From CAIVVT01 sp963838205 (GTDB lineage: Bacteria > Acidobacteriota > Terriglobia > Bryobacterales > Bryobacteraceae): a stretch of 64,000 nt of DNA. This document shows, piece by piece, positions 9,149 through 18,199 of the stretch. The first letter of the stretch is position 1, and each line of letters begins with the position of its first letter. A program made the position numbers and the translations under genes. Location of the stretch: contig CAWIQF010000015.1 of the NCBI GenBank assembly GCA_963838205.1, positions 186,001 to 250,000 on the forward strand, written 5' to 3'. The notes under the pieces were generated by a model. The model did not search any database. It was given only the letters and a program-made list of their open reading frames with translations, and was not told the DNA's origin.

Positions 9149-9509
9149 CTCGGACCAGCCCGCTCACTCAACCAGCGGATACACTCCTACCTGCCCTCAG
9201 AGTAGCAACTTAGAGGCCACTCTTTTTCCTTTTAACTACGGCCTGAAAAAGGGGCTTTGCTCCACTCCGTCCGGTTTGGTCTCCGCCCGAATGCAGTTTC
9301 TGGTAGTAGGTGGCTACAGTATTTGGGAATTCTCGAAGCGGTTCGCGATCTGCGCCGGCCCCTGCGAGCCGCCCAACGCCGCGCCGGAGCGCCCTGCGCC
9401 GGCGGCGGCCGCGGCCGCGTCTATCCGACCCGGATGGGTGGCATTAAGGCACGCCGATGCCCGCGCAGTCAGCTTCGTCGCAGCCACCTCGTCGCCAGCC
9501 GCGCCGGCT
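9149..9509. other. Intergenic region upstream of the histidine kinase
   Basis: 361 bp between two minus-strand genes. It holds an A/T-rich patch at about 9205-9250 that may contain the kinase promoter, but no hexamer pair stands out. No sigma-54 element, hairpin terminator or RNA gene was seen. Short frames across it are overlapping shadows without family features. Confidence 0.5.
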
Positions 9510-10352
9510 TCACGAATCGCGCAGCCGCTTCAGCAGATCGACGGCGTTTCTTAGCGTCACGTGGTGCGCTTCGTCGCCGTGCACGCCCGCTTCGACGTTG
9601 ATCGTGCCCATATATCCGCTCTCGCGAACCGTGCGTACGAACTTCGGAATGTTCACCGCGCCGGCGCCGAGCGGCCGCTCACGCCCCAGCGCGCCGGGTG
9701 TGGCTGGATCCGGCCAGTCGCCGTCCTTGCCGTGAATCGAATCCACGTGCGCCCGCAGCAGCCGGAACGCCGCGATCGGCTCCCCGCTGCCGTACAGCAC
9801 CATGTTCGCCGGGTCGAAGTTGATCCTGACGTTCGGCCGCGCCACGTCTTTCAGAAACTGCAGCAGCAGCGGCGCGGGTTCCTGCCCGGTCTCCAGGCAG
9901 AACGTCATCCCGTAGCTCGCCGCATAATCCGCGATGCGCCGCACTACCTCGCGCACATCCCCGTAATCGGCGTTCGGTTCCTCCGGCACAAAGCCGATGT
10001 GGCAGCCGAAACTCCGTATGCCCAGCGCGGCGCCAAAATCGATCACCTCGCGCGTCCGCACCTCGCGTGCGGCGCGCGTGGCCGGCGGCATGAACCCCAC
10101 GCTCCGCATCACCGTCGGAATGTCGGCATAGCTCTCGCCTTCGTAAGCGGCGAAGATCGTTTCCACATCGAGGTCCGCCGCGGCCAGCGCCTGGCGATAC
10201 GCCGCCGCGAGCTCCGGCGTCAGTTTTCTCTCGCCGACAACCGCCAATTGGCAAACCTCGACGCCCAGGTCCGCGATCTCGCGGACGGTCGCCGCGGCGT
10301 CTTCTCCGATCCAGTAGAAGACGCCCACGCGCAAGTCTCTCAGAACCTGCAT
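9510..10352 (-). CDS. Sugar phosphate isomerase/epimerase (xylose isomerase-like TIM barrel)
   Basis: 280 aa. Start at ATG 10352 (MQVLRDLRVGVFYW), preceded on the minus strand by an AAGGGAG ribosome-binding site; the open frame continues upstream but only into the preceding gene. AP-endonuclease-2/IolE-type barrel: VCQLAVVGERKL, VIDFGAALGIRSFGCHIG, FCLETGQEPAP with the metal-ligand Glu, VRINFDPANM with the metal-ligand Asp, HVDSIHGKDGDW with His ligands and GTINVEAGVHGDE with the final Glu. The four metal ligands are therefore present. The start lies 13 bp inside the end of the upstream Gfo/Idh gene, so the pair likely processes one sugar or inositol-type compound. Confidence 0.88.
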   Translation of the reverse strand: MQVLRDLRVGVFYWIGEDAAATVREIADLGVEVCQLAVVGERKLTPELAAAYRQALAAADLDVETIFAAYEGESYADIPTVMRSVGFMPPATRAAREVRTREVIDFGAALGIRSFGCHIGFVPEEPNADYGDVREVVRRIADYAASYGMTFCLETGQEPAPLLLQFLKDVARPNVRINFDPANMVLYGSGEPIAAFRLLRAHVDSIHGKDGDWPDPATPGALGRERPLGAGAVNIPKFVRTVRESGYMGTINVEAGVHGDEAHHVTLRNAVDLLKRLRDS

Positions 10353-11356
10353 GGAACTGGTTCTCCCTTTCCGGCTCGCGCCTGTTCGGCCAGCCGGGCC
10401 ACCCGCACGGCCTGCGCTGAGGACTCGGGCGTGCATCGCTCGGGCTGGCGATTGGCCCGGCAGCAGGCTGCGAAATATTCGATTTCGGCCTGATATCCAT
10501 CGACTTCTGCGAGCGGCTCGGCGTGCTCCGAGCCGTCCGCGCCGTAGAACTTCGGATCCCGTCCGACGGAACTGAATTCCAGCGTGCCGTTGTCGCCGGA
10601 GACGGTGTATTCCATCGAGAACGGATAGGATTTCGGATGATGCCAGCCGCCGGTCACGGTGACGCTAGCGATGCCCGGATAGTGCAACTGCGCCGTGAGC
10701 AGATCCAGACCGCGGCTCAGTTCCTCGACGCCCCACGCCGAAATGGACTCGGGCACGCCGAAGCATGCCAGCGCGATGTCGAAATCGTGGATCAGCAAAT
10801 CGAAGACGCCCCCTCCGCTCTGCGATCGGTCGCCCAGCCACAGCGACCACGCCGGCGCCGCGCAGCGCCGCCGGAAGATGGCCTGGCGCACCGGCCCGAA
10901 GCGTCCCGCGGCCATGCCCGCGAGCAGCGGACGATAGGCCGGAGCGAACCTCAGCACCTGCGCCGCCATCAGGATTCGGCCGGCTTTTGCCGCGGCCTCG
11001 ATCATTCGGTCGCACTCGTTGCCGTCGAGGCCCATCGGCTTCTCGACCAGCACGTGCTTGCCTGCCTCCAGCGCCGCCAGCGCCACCGGCGCGTGCAGAC
11101 GCGTCGGCAGGCACAGGTCCACCGCGTCAACCTGCGCGTCATGGACGCACTCAAACGCATCCGCGTACTTTTTCGCGGAGGAGAAATCGAACGTCTCCCC
11201 GCTCCCGCCCAGATTGCCCTGGACTCCGGACAGATCCCCGCCCAGCGTCTTCGGATCGTCCGACGAAACGGCGGCGATCTCGACCTCCGGCACGTTGCGC
11301 CAGCCCTTCAGATGGGTCAGCCCCATAAACCCCAGACCTACGACAGCGACTCTCAT
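10340..11356 (-). CDS. Gfo/Idh/MocA family oxidoreductase
   Basis: 338 aa. Start ATG 11356 gives MRVAVVGLGFMG with the Rossmann GxGxxG exactly at the N-terminus; the frame is open a further 203 codons upstream but that stretch is not conserved in style. The catalytic EKP is present (AGKHVLVEKPMG). DLLIHDFDIALACFG corresponds to the D-x3-H substrate motif of the family, here HDFD. NAD(P)-dependent oxidation or reduction of a sugar derivative is expected. It is translationally coupled to the isomerase gene downstream, a frequent pairing in inositol and rare-sugar catabolism. Confidence 0.9.
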   Translation of the reverse strand: MRVAVVGLGFMGLTHLKGWRNVPEVEIAAVSSDDPKTLGGDLSGVQGNLGGSGETFDFSSAKKYADAFECVHDAQVDAVDLCLPTRLHAPVALAALEAGKHVLVEKPMGLDGNECDRMIEAAAKAGRILMAAQVLRFAPAYRPLLAGMAAGRFGPVRQAIFRRRCAAPAWSLWLGDRSQSGGGVFDLLIHDFDIALACFGVPESISAWGVEELSRGLDLLTAQLHYPGIASVTVTGGWHHPKSYPFSMEYTVSGDNGTLEFSSVGRDPKFYGADGSEHAEPLAEVDGYQAEIEYFAACCRANRQPERCTPESSAQAVRVARLAEQARAGKGEPVPCRF

Positions 11357-11524
11357 GACAGCCGTTATCGTAGCAGTCTGGCTCGCACCCCGGCCGCGCT
11401 GCGCGGCGAACATCCCGGTCCACTCGATGAGCCGATTCCATGTTCCCGGTCTTAAACTCTTCATCCGGACGCCATGGGTCCACGCCAGCGCCGGTCTGCC
11501 TGCGAACGGGCACAATGAAAGAGC

Positions 11525-13612
11525 ATGGACCAGAACAACGCGCCGCCCTCCGTCGTGGACCAGGCCGCGCCTCCTCTCGCGCCGCGACGCCCGAAGTCGA
11601 TTGTGCAGCACGGCGAGACTCGTGTTGACGACTATTTCTGGCTGCGCGAAAAGGACAACCCGGAGGTGCGCGCCTACCTCGAAGCCGAGAACGCCTGGAC
11701 CGCGGCGCAAATGCGGAACACAACGCAGTTGCAGGAACTGCTCTACCGCGAGATCGTGGGCCGGATTCAGGAGACCGATTCTTCGGCGCCGGTGCGCAGC
11801 GGTCCATGGCTTTATTACTCCCGCACCCTCGCCGGCAAGCAATACAAGCTGTATTGCCGTAAGCCGGCATCCGGCGGGGCGGAAGAGGTTCTTCTCGATG
11901 CGAATGCCCTGGCCGCGGACTGCGCCTATTTCCAACTCGGCGTCTTCGAGCCGAGCCCCGACCATACGCTGCTAGCCTGGTCCGTCGATACCGTCGGCGA
12001 CGAGGATTTCACGATTTTCGTGAAGGACCTGCGCACCGGCGCGCTGCTGCCCGATCGCATTTCCAACACCTATTACTCGCTCGAGTGGGCCGCCGACAAT
12101 CGCACGTTCTTCTACAACGTGCTGGACGCCACGCGCCGGCCGTTCAAGGTCTTTCGTCACATTCTGGGGACCGACCCGGCCCACGATGCGGAGGTGCACC
12201 ACGAGGCCAACGAGCGTTTTGAAGTTGACGTCAGCCGCACGCGCGACCGCGCTTTCCTGCTGCTGGAAGTCCACAGCCACACGACTTCCGAGGTCTGCGC
12301 GCTGCGTTCCAGCGAGCCGCTGGGCGCGTTTGAACCGATCCTCCCGCGCGTCCAAGGCATCGAGATGGACGTCGCGCATCACGCCGGCCGCTGGTACATC
12401 CGCACCAGCGACTCAGCGCGCAACTTCCGCCTCGTCTCGGCTCCCGTTGAGATTCCCGAGAGAGAGAATTGGCGCGAGGAGATCCCGGCGCGAGATGAGG
12501 TGACCGTCGAAGCGGTCGACGCCTTCGCCGGCTTTCTGGTTGTCACCGAGCGCTTCGACGCCCTGCCGCACATTCGCATCCGCGAGTTCGCCGGCGGCCT
12601 CGAACACCACGTGGCGCTGCCCGAATCCGTCTATTCGCTCTCGGCGGAGGTGACCGGCGACTATGACACATCGCTCCTGCGCTTGACCTATTCCTCGCTG
12701 ACCACGCCCGAGACTGCCTTTGACTACGACATGCGCGCGCGGACCCTCACCCTCGTGAAACGCGAGGCGGTTCTGGGCGGCTTCGATCCCGCCAATTACG
12801 TCACCGAACGGATCCATGCCACCGCGCCCGATGGCGTGGAAATCCCGCTGTCGCTGGTCTACCGCAAAGGTCTCGAAAAGGATGCCTCCCACCCGGCCCT
12901 GCTCTACGGTTACGGCGCTTACGGCCACAGCATCGAGCCCACCTTCTCACCCGTGCGGTTGTCGCTCCTGGACCGCGGCTTCGTCTATGCCATCGCCCAC
13001 ATTCGCGGCGGCGGCGACCTCGGCAAGCAGTGGCACGAGCACGGCCGCATGGCCCACAAGCGGAACACTTTCATCGACTTCGTCGCCGCCGCGGAGGCGC
13101 TCATCGCTGCGGGCTACACCACCAGCCGCCATCTCGCCATCATGGGCGGCAGCGCCGGCGGTCTCCTCATCGGCGCGGCGCTCAACCTGCGGCCCGAACT
13201 GTTCGCCGCGGCTATCGCCAAGGTTCCCTTCGTCGACGTGCTCACCACGATGTCCGACCCGACCCTGCCTCTGACCATCGGCGAATACGAGGAATGGGGC
13301 AACCCCGAGGAGCCCGGGGTCTACCGTCTGATCCACGCCTACTCGCCTTATGACAACCTGCGCGAGGCCGTTTATCCGCCCCTGCTCGCGACCGCCGGGC
13401 TGAACGATCCGCGGGTCAGCTATTGGGAACCGGCCAAGTGGGTCGCGCGGCTGCGCACGCTGAACCGCGGCTCGAACCTGCTGCTGCTCAAGACAACCAT
13501 GGGCGCGGGCCATTTCGGAGCCTCGGGCCGCTATGAGAGGTACCGCGAGACCGCCTTTGAGTACGCCTTTCTGTTGAAGGTGCTCGGCGTCTCCGGCAAC
13601 GCGTCTTCCTAG
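11525..13612 (+). CDS. ptrB: Oligopeptidase B (S9 prolyl oligopeptidase family)
   Basis: 695 aa, normal length for the family (about 690). The N-terminus HGETRVDDYFWLREKDNPEV matches the conserved entry of S9A peptidases, followed by the seven-bladed propeller and the C-terminal alpha/beta hydrolase. The catalytic triad can be placed at Ser543 (GGSAGG), Asp628 (GLNDPRV) and His663 (GAGHFG). HIRGGGDLGKQWHEHGR is the usual oxyanion-region motif. It cleaves short peptides after basic residues in members with the acidic S1 pocket. No signal peptide, so a cytoplasmic role in peptide turnover is likely. The ribosome-binding site upstream of ATG 11525 is weak. Confidence 0.93.
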   Translation: MDQNNAPPSVVDQAAPPLAPRRPKSIVQHGETRVDDYFWLREKDNPEVRAYLEAENAWTAAQMRNTTQLQELLYREIVGRIQETDSSAPVRSGPWLYYSRTLAGKQYKLYCRKPASGGAEEVLLDANALAADCAYFQLGVFEPSPDHTLLAWSVDTVGDEDFTIFVKDLRTGALLPDRISNTYYSLEWAADNRTFFYNVLDATRRPFKVFRHILGTDPAHDAEVHHEANERFEVDVSRTRDRAFLLLEVHSHTTSEVCALRSSEPLGAFEPILPRVQGIEMDVAHHAGRWYIRTSDSARNFRLVSAPVEIPERENWREEIPARDEVTVEAVDAFAGFLVVTERFDALPHIRIREFAGGLEHHVALPESVYSLSAEVTGDYDTSLLRLTYSSLTTPETAFDYDMRARTLTLVKREAVLGGFDPANYVTERIHATAPDGVEIPLSLVYRKGLEKDASHPALLYGYGAYGHSIEPTFSPVRLSLLDRGFVYAIAHIRGGGDLGKQWHEHGRMAHKRNTFIDFVAAAEALIAAGYTTSRHLAIMGGSAGGLLIGAALNLRPELFAAAIAKVPFVDVLTTMSDPTLPLTIGEYEEWGNPEEPGVYRLIHAYSPYDNLREAVYPPLLATAGLNDPRVSYWEPAKWVARLRTLNRGSNLLLLKTTMGAGHFGASGRYERYRETAFEYAFLLKVLGVSGNASS

Positions 13613-13669
13613 TCCCGAAACCGCGCGCCGATACCGCCCATTCCACGCGGTTTGATATCATTCGGCTTC

Positions 13670-14623
13670 ATGGCGCAAGCGATCGAATACTCAATCGGCG
13701 TCGATCTCGGCGGCACCAATCTGCGCGCCGCCGCCGTCGGCCGGGACGGCAAAATTCTCGGCAAACATTCCGGCTCGACAAACCTCAAGGAAGGTCGCGA
13801 CGCGGTCATCGACGACATCGTCGCATCCATCCGCGTGTTGCAGGACCAGTTTGGCCAGGAACGGCTCGCCGGCGTCGGCGTGGCCGTGGCCGGCTTCATC
13901 CGCATGAAGGAGGGCATCATCGCCAACAGCAACAACCTGCCTTCGCTCGAAGGCGTGGCATTGCGCGATGAGATCAGCCGCCGGCTCGGCAAGCCGGTCA
14001 TTCTGGAGAACGACGCCAACGCCGCGGCGCTCGGCGAGAAGTGGCTCGGCGCGGGCAAAGACGTCGACGACCTGGTCCTGCTGACGCTCGGCACCGGCAT
14101 CGGCGGCGGCGTCATTGTGAATGGCCGCGTCATGCGCGGTTTCGTCGGCATGGCTGGCGAACTGGGCCACATGACCATCGTGCCCAGCGGCAATCCCTGC
14201 GGCTGCGGCAATACCGGCTGCCTCGAAAAGCACGCCTCGGCCACCGCGATCTCCACCATGGCCCGCTTGCTGCAACTCGGTGAGAACCTCACCTCCGAGC
14301 AAGTCTTCCGCATCGCCACTCAGGACAACAGCGAGGAGGCGCTTAAGGCCCGGCGCGTCTTCGAGGCCATGGGCACCGCGCTCGGCATCGCCATCGGCAA
14401 CCTGGTCAACATCTTCAATGCGCCGCTGTATCTGTTGAGCGGCGGTCCGCTGCCGGCGTGGGATCTGTTTGCTCCGGCGATGCTCGCCGAAGCCCGCCGG
14501 CGCAGCTTCACCTTCCGCACCACCGACACGCGCATCGAGAAGGCGCTGCTGGGCAATGAAGCGGGTTTGTACGGCGCGGCCTATCTGCCGTTTCTCGAAG
14601 CGGCTCCGCCGGCCACAGCTTAA
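13670..14623 (+). CDS. ROK family sugar kinase (glucokinase-like)
   Basis: 317 aa. ATG 13670 preferred over the upstream in-frame TTG at 13652. ATP-binding motif DLGGTN near the N-terminus, catalytic segment ENDANAAALGE (Asp as base), LGTGIGGG phosphate motif, and the ROK zinc site CGCGNTGCLEKHAS with the upstream His in GELGHM. No N-terminal DNA-binding domain, so this is a kinase and not a NagC/XylR-type repressor. Phosphorylation of glucose or an amino sugar at C6 is expected. It is followed 42 bp later by xylulokinase, suggesting one sugar-phosphorylation operon. Confidence 0.92.
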   Translation: MAQAIEYSIGVDLGGTNLRAAAVGRDGKILGKHSGSTNLKEGRDAVIDDIVASIRVLQDQFGQERLAGVGVAVAGFIRMKEGIIANSNNLPSLEGVALRDEISRRLGKPVILENDANAAALGEKWLGAGKDVDDLVLLTLGTGIGGGVIVNGRVMRGFVGMAGELGHMTIVPSGNPCGCGNTGCLEKHASATAISTMARLLQLGENLTSEQVFRIATQDNSEEALKARRVFEAMGTALGIAIGNLVNIFNAPLYLLSGGPLPAWDLFAPAMLAEARRRSFTFRTTDTRIEKALLGNEAGLYGAAYLPFLEAAPPATA

Positions 14624-14665
14624 ATTCGGGCAGTTCCTGGCGCGACGCGCAAAGGAGTCATTTCC

Positions 14666-16165
14666 ATGTACTGGCTTGGCCTTGATATCGGAACCGGTGG
14701 CAGCCGCGCGCTGCTGATCGACGAGAAAGGCGCAGTCGCCGCCGGCTTCACCGCCCCTCACGACGACATGAAAATGGAGCGCCCCGGCTGGGCCGAGCAG
14801 GACCCGCGCAATTGGTGGGACGCCGCCCAGAAGGCCGTGCAGGGCGTTCTGCAGGCCGCCGGAGCCAAGGGCGAGGACGTGAAAGCGGTCGGTCTTTCCG
14901 GCCAGATGCATGGCCTGGTTCTGCTCGACGCGGCCAATGAGGTCATCCGCCCGTCGCTCATCTGGTGCGACCAGCGCAGCCAGGCCCAGGTCGATTTCGT
15001 CAACTCGACCGTGGGCCGCGACGACGTCGTCACGCTCACCGCCAACCCCATGCTGACCGGTTTCACGCTGCCCAAGCTGCTGTGGGTGCGCGACAACGAG
15101 CCGGCCAATTTCGAGAAGGCGCGCAAGCTCCTCCTGCCCAAGGATTACGTGCGCTTCCGCCTCACCGGCGAACACGCCACCGAAGTCTCCGACGCTTCCG
15201 GGACCGGTTTGCTCGACGTCGTGCGCCGCCGCTGGTCCAACGAAATGATTGAGCGCCTGAAGCTCGACAAGGAATTGCTGCCCAAGCTCTATGAGTCGGT
15301 GGAGGTCACCGGCAAGATCACCAAAGCCGCGGCCAAAGCCACCGGCCTGAAGGAAGGCACGCCCGTCGTGGGCGGCGCCGGCGACCAGGCCGCCAGCGGC
15401 ATCGGCAACGGCATCGTCGCGCCCGGCATCGCCTCCTGCACCATCGGCACATCCGGCGTTGTTTTCGCGTTTCTCGACCGGCCGCAGTATGACCGCAAGG
15501 GCCGCGTCCACACCTTCTGCCACGCCGTCAAGGGCAAGTGGCACGTCATGGGCGTGACCCAGGGCGCGGGCCTCAGCCTGCAATGGTTCCGCAACCAACT
15601 GGCCCCCGGCGCGGACTACGACGCGCTCACCGCGGAAGCCGCCACCGCGCCGCCATTGAGCCATGGCCTGTACTGGCTGCCTTACCTCATGGGCGAGCGC
15701 ACGCCGCACCTCGATCCCTACGCCCGCGGCGGCTGGATCGGCATCACCAACAAGCACACCCGCGCCGACCTGCTGCGCGCGCTCATCGAGGGCGTCAGCT
15801 TCAGCCTGCGCGACTGTCTCTCCATCATCCACGAGGACATGAGCCTCGACATCCATTCCGTGCGCGTCTCCGGCGGCGGCGCCCGCAGCCTCTTCTGGCG
15901 GCAGATGCTGGCCAATATCTTTTCAACCAGCGTCGCGACGCTCGCCAACACGGAAGGCTCGGCCTACGGCGCGGCGCTGCTCGCGCTAGCCGGCGACGGT
16001 ACTTACAAGTCGGTCGATGAGGTCTGCGCGGCTTGCATCCGCGAGGTCGACTGCCTCATCCCCTCGCCCCACGAATCGGCCGTTTATCAGCGTGGCTACG
16101 AGGTCTACAGTGTCCTATACCCGACCCTCAAGCCCGTCTACGGCATCATCAACCAGATGCGGTGA
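14666..16165 (+). CDS. xylB: Xylulokinase
   Basis: 499 aa, typical for the FGGY kinase family. Strong AAGGAG ribosome-binding site at 14651-14656 before ATG 14666. Domain I carries LGLDIGTGGSRALLID (phosphate binding) and GLSGQMHGLVLLD, the XylB-specific substrate loop; PSLIWCDQRS and the catalytic Asp in GGAGDQAA follow, then GTSGVVFAF and the C-terminal adenosine motif RVSGGGARSLFWRQMLAN. It phosphorylates D-xylulose to xylulose 5-phosphate for the pentose phosphate pathway. No xylA is visible next to it; the isomerase at 9.5 kb is a different branch of the fold. Confidence 0.95.
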   Translation: MYWLGLDIGTGGSRALLIDEKGAVAAGFTAPHDDMKMERPGWAEQDPRNWWDAAQKAVQGVLQAAGAKGEDVKAVGLSGQMHGLVLLDAANEVIRPSLIWCDQRSQAQVDFVNSTVGRDDVVTLTANPMLTGFTLPKLLWVRDNEPANFEKARKLLLPKDYVRFRLTGEHATEVSDASGTGLLDVVRRRWSNEMIERLKLDKELLPKLYESVEVTGKITKAAAKATGLKEGTPVVGGAGDQAASGIGNGIVAPGIASCTIGTSGVVFAFLDRPQYDRKGRVHTFCHAVKGKWHVMGVTQGAGLSLQWFRNQLAPGADYDALTAEAATAPPLSHGLYWLPYLMGERTPHLDPYARGGWIGITNKHTRADLLRALIEGVSFSLRDCLSIIHEDMSLDIHSVRVSGGGARSLFWRQMLANIFSTSVATLANTEGSAYGAALLALAGDGTYKSVDEVCAACIREVDCLIPSPHESAVYQRGYEVYSVLYPTLKPVYGIINQMR

Positions 16166-16197
16166 GGGCTCCCGCCCCTGCAAAAACGCCGCGCCGC

Positions 16198-16295
16198 CGC
16201 CGTGAATTCACGGCAACACATGGCTCGGTACCCGGCAATCTCACCGTGAATCACGGTGCACCGCATGGTGAACCACCGCCGTGACAAGCCACACC
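16198..16295. repeat. 11-bp tandem repeat block, copy 1
   Basis: About nine degenerate units of 11 bp (one of 10 bp) built on CACGGTG or CACCGTG followed by four variable bases, for example units starting at 16209, 16242, 16252, 16263 and 16274. It fills part of the gap after xylB and contains no plausible gene. The same unit type recurs at 29569-29732 and 34654-34730. Confidence 0.75.
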
Positions 16296-16446
16296 TCAGG
16301 CGAACGCTGCATGAAGACGCCGAAGTTCAGGATCGTCGTGCTCCTTCGCTGCGGCCTGTATGTTCCGCCGGCACGTCAGTTCGAACCTTTGCACACGATG
16401 GAATCGTATTGTCTGAGGCGCCAGGCGTGCGTCTTGGGCAGCGCCG

Positions 16447-17277
16447 TCACGGGGAGGGGTTTGCTGTGGGTTCGGAACAGAGTTTCGGCGTTGCGGCCTT
16501 GTCCCCTACGAAGGCGAAACCAGCAGCGTCCCATCGGAAAACGGAACACTTCCTCATCACACGGACAGGGCTGCCCTCTTCCGCGGGCTCAGTGCGCTTG
16601 ACATAACGCGCTACCAGGAAGGCGGGGGCCTCCAAGCCATGCTCTGGGTACCCGAGGGTGCGATGTTCGAACTCGGATATTCCCCCATTAGAGTAGGATC
16701 CATCCTCCAGCGTGCGAAAGACGCGGTACAGGTTCCCGTTCTGCATTCTGTAGATGGATAACCAGGTTTCGGCTATCCCAGTCCCACCCTCATGGTCACG
16801 CACTATGATTTCTTTGCGACCATACCGGACAATCTCGCGTAACTCGACGAACCGCTCAGCCTCGTTCGCGTCCCAATACAACCAATATGTGAAATCTCCG
16901 ATTGCCCACCAAGCCTTGCCGTTCTGGTACAAGACCGTCGCAATCGTCCCCGTGGGCCAGCCAGTCACGAACAGTATGTATTCAAGCTCGGCGCGTCGAT
17001 CCAGATGGACGGCATAAAGGCGCGCCGCAAGTGATTCGCTCGCGTCGATCTCTTTATGGCCGAGCAACCGTAAGGCCTCCCCGCGGTCTTCTGGCGATGG
17101 GCTCACCAGGCGGCGATATAGCGATATGGGGTCTGAATTGATAAGCCGCCGCGGTTCCGGCTTAGCCGTTGGGTTCCCAGCCCTCTCCTGCGGCGTCTGG
17201 ATTCTCAGGCTCTGCCCGGACGCTTGCAATGCGACCCCCAAAGCCACCACAAACGCGAATCGGATCAGGATCTGCAT
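16447..17277 (-). CDS. Exported protein of unknown function
   Basis: 276 aa with a clear Sec signal peptide (LIRFAFVVALGVALQASG, cleavage near residue 22). The mature part starts with a Pro/Arg-rich linker, then a helical region (DPISLYRRLVSPSPEDRGEALRLLG) resembling a HEAT-like motif, then a beta-rich part with many aromatic residues (ATVLYQNGKAWWAIGDFTYWLYW). No enzyme motif is visible. It is bordered upstream by a low-GC stretch that may hold its promoter. Codon usage and the base composition are a little less GC-rich than the neighbours. Function not recognised. Confidence 0.72.
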   Translation of the reverse strand: MQILIRFAFVVALGVALQASGQSLRIQTPQERAGNPTAKPEPRRLINSDPISLYRRLVSPSPEDRGEALRLLGHKEIDASESLAARLYAVHLDRRAELEYILFVTGWPTGTIATVLYQNGKAWWAIGDFTYWLYWDANEAERFVELREIVRYGRKEIIVRDHEGGTGIAETWLSIYRMQNGNLYRVFRTLEDGSYSNGGISEFEHRTLGYPEHGLEAPAFLVARYVKRTEPAEEGSPVRVMRKCSVFRWDAAGFAFVGDKAATPKLCSEPTANPSP

Positions 17278-17346
17278 CTCAGCGATAATAATACGCGCAT
17301 TACGTAGGTAGAGCTACGCAACCTGGCACGCTTTTCGAAGGCTCTT

Positions 17347-17682
17347 CTAAGGGGTCAGGATCAGAACGGCCTGATCGCGATCCTCGAGGAATTCGGCCGC
17401 GCGGATGGCCTCGCGCCGAATCAGGCGCTCAGCGGTGGCGGTCGGGTAGTCGCAACCGCGCAGCCAGATCACCTTTGGCGGCGGACCGAATGAGGTCGCC
17501 AATTCATAGAAGTCCGCGTCGGCGGTCACAATGGCGAAGTCGTGCGCTTTCGCGTATTCCCAAAGGCGCGCATCCGGCGCCTGGAGGAGCCCTACTGACG
17601 CGACATGCGTCGAGCCCGGGAATAAGTCGGCCAATTGTGGAACGAGCCGTCGGGACAAGTTTTCATCCAGCAGCAGCTTCAC
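17347..17682 (-). CDS. DUF5615 PIN-like toxin of a toxin-antitoxin pair
   Basis: 111 aa, the usual length. Begins with MKLLLDENLSRRLVPQLADLFPG, the family signature with the first PIN-like acidic residues (Asp, Glu), followed by LWEYAKAHDFAIVTADADFYEL with the second acidic cluster (TADADF) and PKVIWLRGCDYPT. The fold is a short PIN nuclease relative proposed to cut RNA. It overlaps the upstream DUF433 gene by 4 bp, the standard antitoxin-first order of VapBC45-like modules. Activity is inferred from the family only. Confidence 0.9.
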   Translation of the reverse strand: MKLLLDENLSRRLVPQLADLFPGSTHVASVGLLQAPDARLWEYAKAHDFAIVTADADFYELATSFGPPPKVIWLRGCDYPTATAERLIRREAIRAAEFLEDRDQAVLILTP

Positions 17683-17891
17683 AAAGCGACCCGCCGGCCG
17701 ACCCGAGCCGCGTACTCGAACACCGCACGAAAATCTTCCTGCTCCAATTCGGGGTAATCCGAAATGATTTGCTCTTCACTGTGGCCGGCGGCGAGCCAGC
17801 TCAGCACGTCCCAGACGGTGATTCTGAGACCCCTTATGCAGGGCTGGCCGGATCGCTTGCCGGGCTCGATCGTAATGCGATTCTCGTCCAT
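17679..17891 (-). CDS. DUF433 antitoxin
   Basis: 70 aa; contains the DUF433 core: RITIEPGKRSGQPCIRGLRITVWDVLSWLAAGHSEEQI split over residues 5-42, with the helix-turn-helix-like segment IRGLRITVWDVL and the IISDYPELEQED motif that precedes the toxin-binding tail. It binds DNA and neutralises the DUF5615 partner encoded 4 bp into its 3' end. It is likely to repress its own promoter, which would lie in the first bases to the right of 17891; no palindrome was picked out there. Confidence 0.9.
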   Translation of the reverse strand: MDENRITIEPGKRSGQPCIRGLRITVWDVLSWLAAGHSEEQIISDYPELEQEDFRAVFEYAARVGRRVAL

Positions 17892-18007
17892 AGCGCCTCA
17901 CGTCGATTCTACCTCTGGAAGCGGCAGGTTTGAGCGCCTGGACGGGGCCTCAGCCAGTCGGATCCCGCCAGCCGCGATGATAGGATGTCCGCCAAGAGGT
18001 GCATCCT

Positions 18008-18073
18008 ATGCCCGATTCCGATACTCGTCGCGCGTTCATCGAGCGCGCCCTGCTTTTAGGCGCCGCGCTCTGA
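18008..18073 (+). pseudogene. Orphan Tat signal-peptide stub
   Basis: A 21-codon frame, MPDSDTRRAFIERALLLGAA ending in Leu-stop, looks exactly like the first half of a twin-arginine signal peptide but has no mature protein after it. The stop codon lies at the very start of a dispersed repeat (18072 onward), as if the gene was cut off by repeat insertion or by deletion. GAGGTG precedes the ATG. It could be a chance frame, but the twin Arg plus hydrophobic run is suggestive. Confidence 0.45.
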
Positions 18074-18134
18074 CGCCGCAGGCGTGTCCCCGCGCTACCA
18101 CTGCGCCGTGTGGATAGAGCCGTCTGCCACCTGT
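18072..18134. repeat. Partial copy of the GGACGCC/GTGTCCCC intergenic element
   Basis: The stretch GACGCCGCAGGCGTGTCCCC followed by CGCGC and, further on, CGCCGTGTGG and GTCTGCCACC matches the right half of the hairpin element at 28035-28102 with small gaps. The left arm of the hairpin is missing. It lies between the Tat stub and the fucosidase gene. Confidence 0.6.
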
Positions 18135-18199
18135 GTATTCGCTCCTCGCAAGAGGCCGCCCGCTTGCGCTCTGTGAGAAGCCCGAGATAGCATCCCGAC

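Noticed and set aside
13691..15856. 721-codon frame on the minus strand across the ROK kinase and xylB
   Set aside because: It mirrors two well-supported plus-strand genes; its product is Ala/Gly/Arg/His-rich with no family motif. A shadow of high GC third positions.
17322..17340. TGGCACGCTTTTCGAA as a sigma-54 promoter
   Set aside because: The -12 GC is missing, and no plus-strand gene follows.
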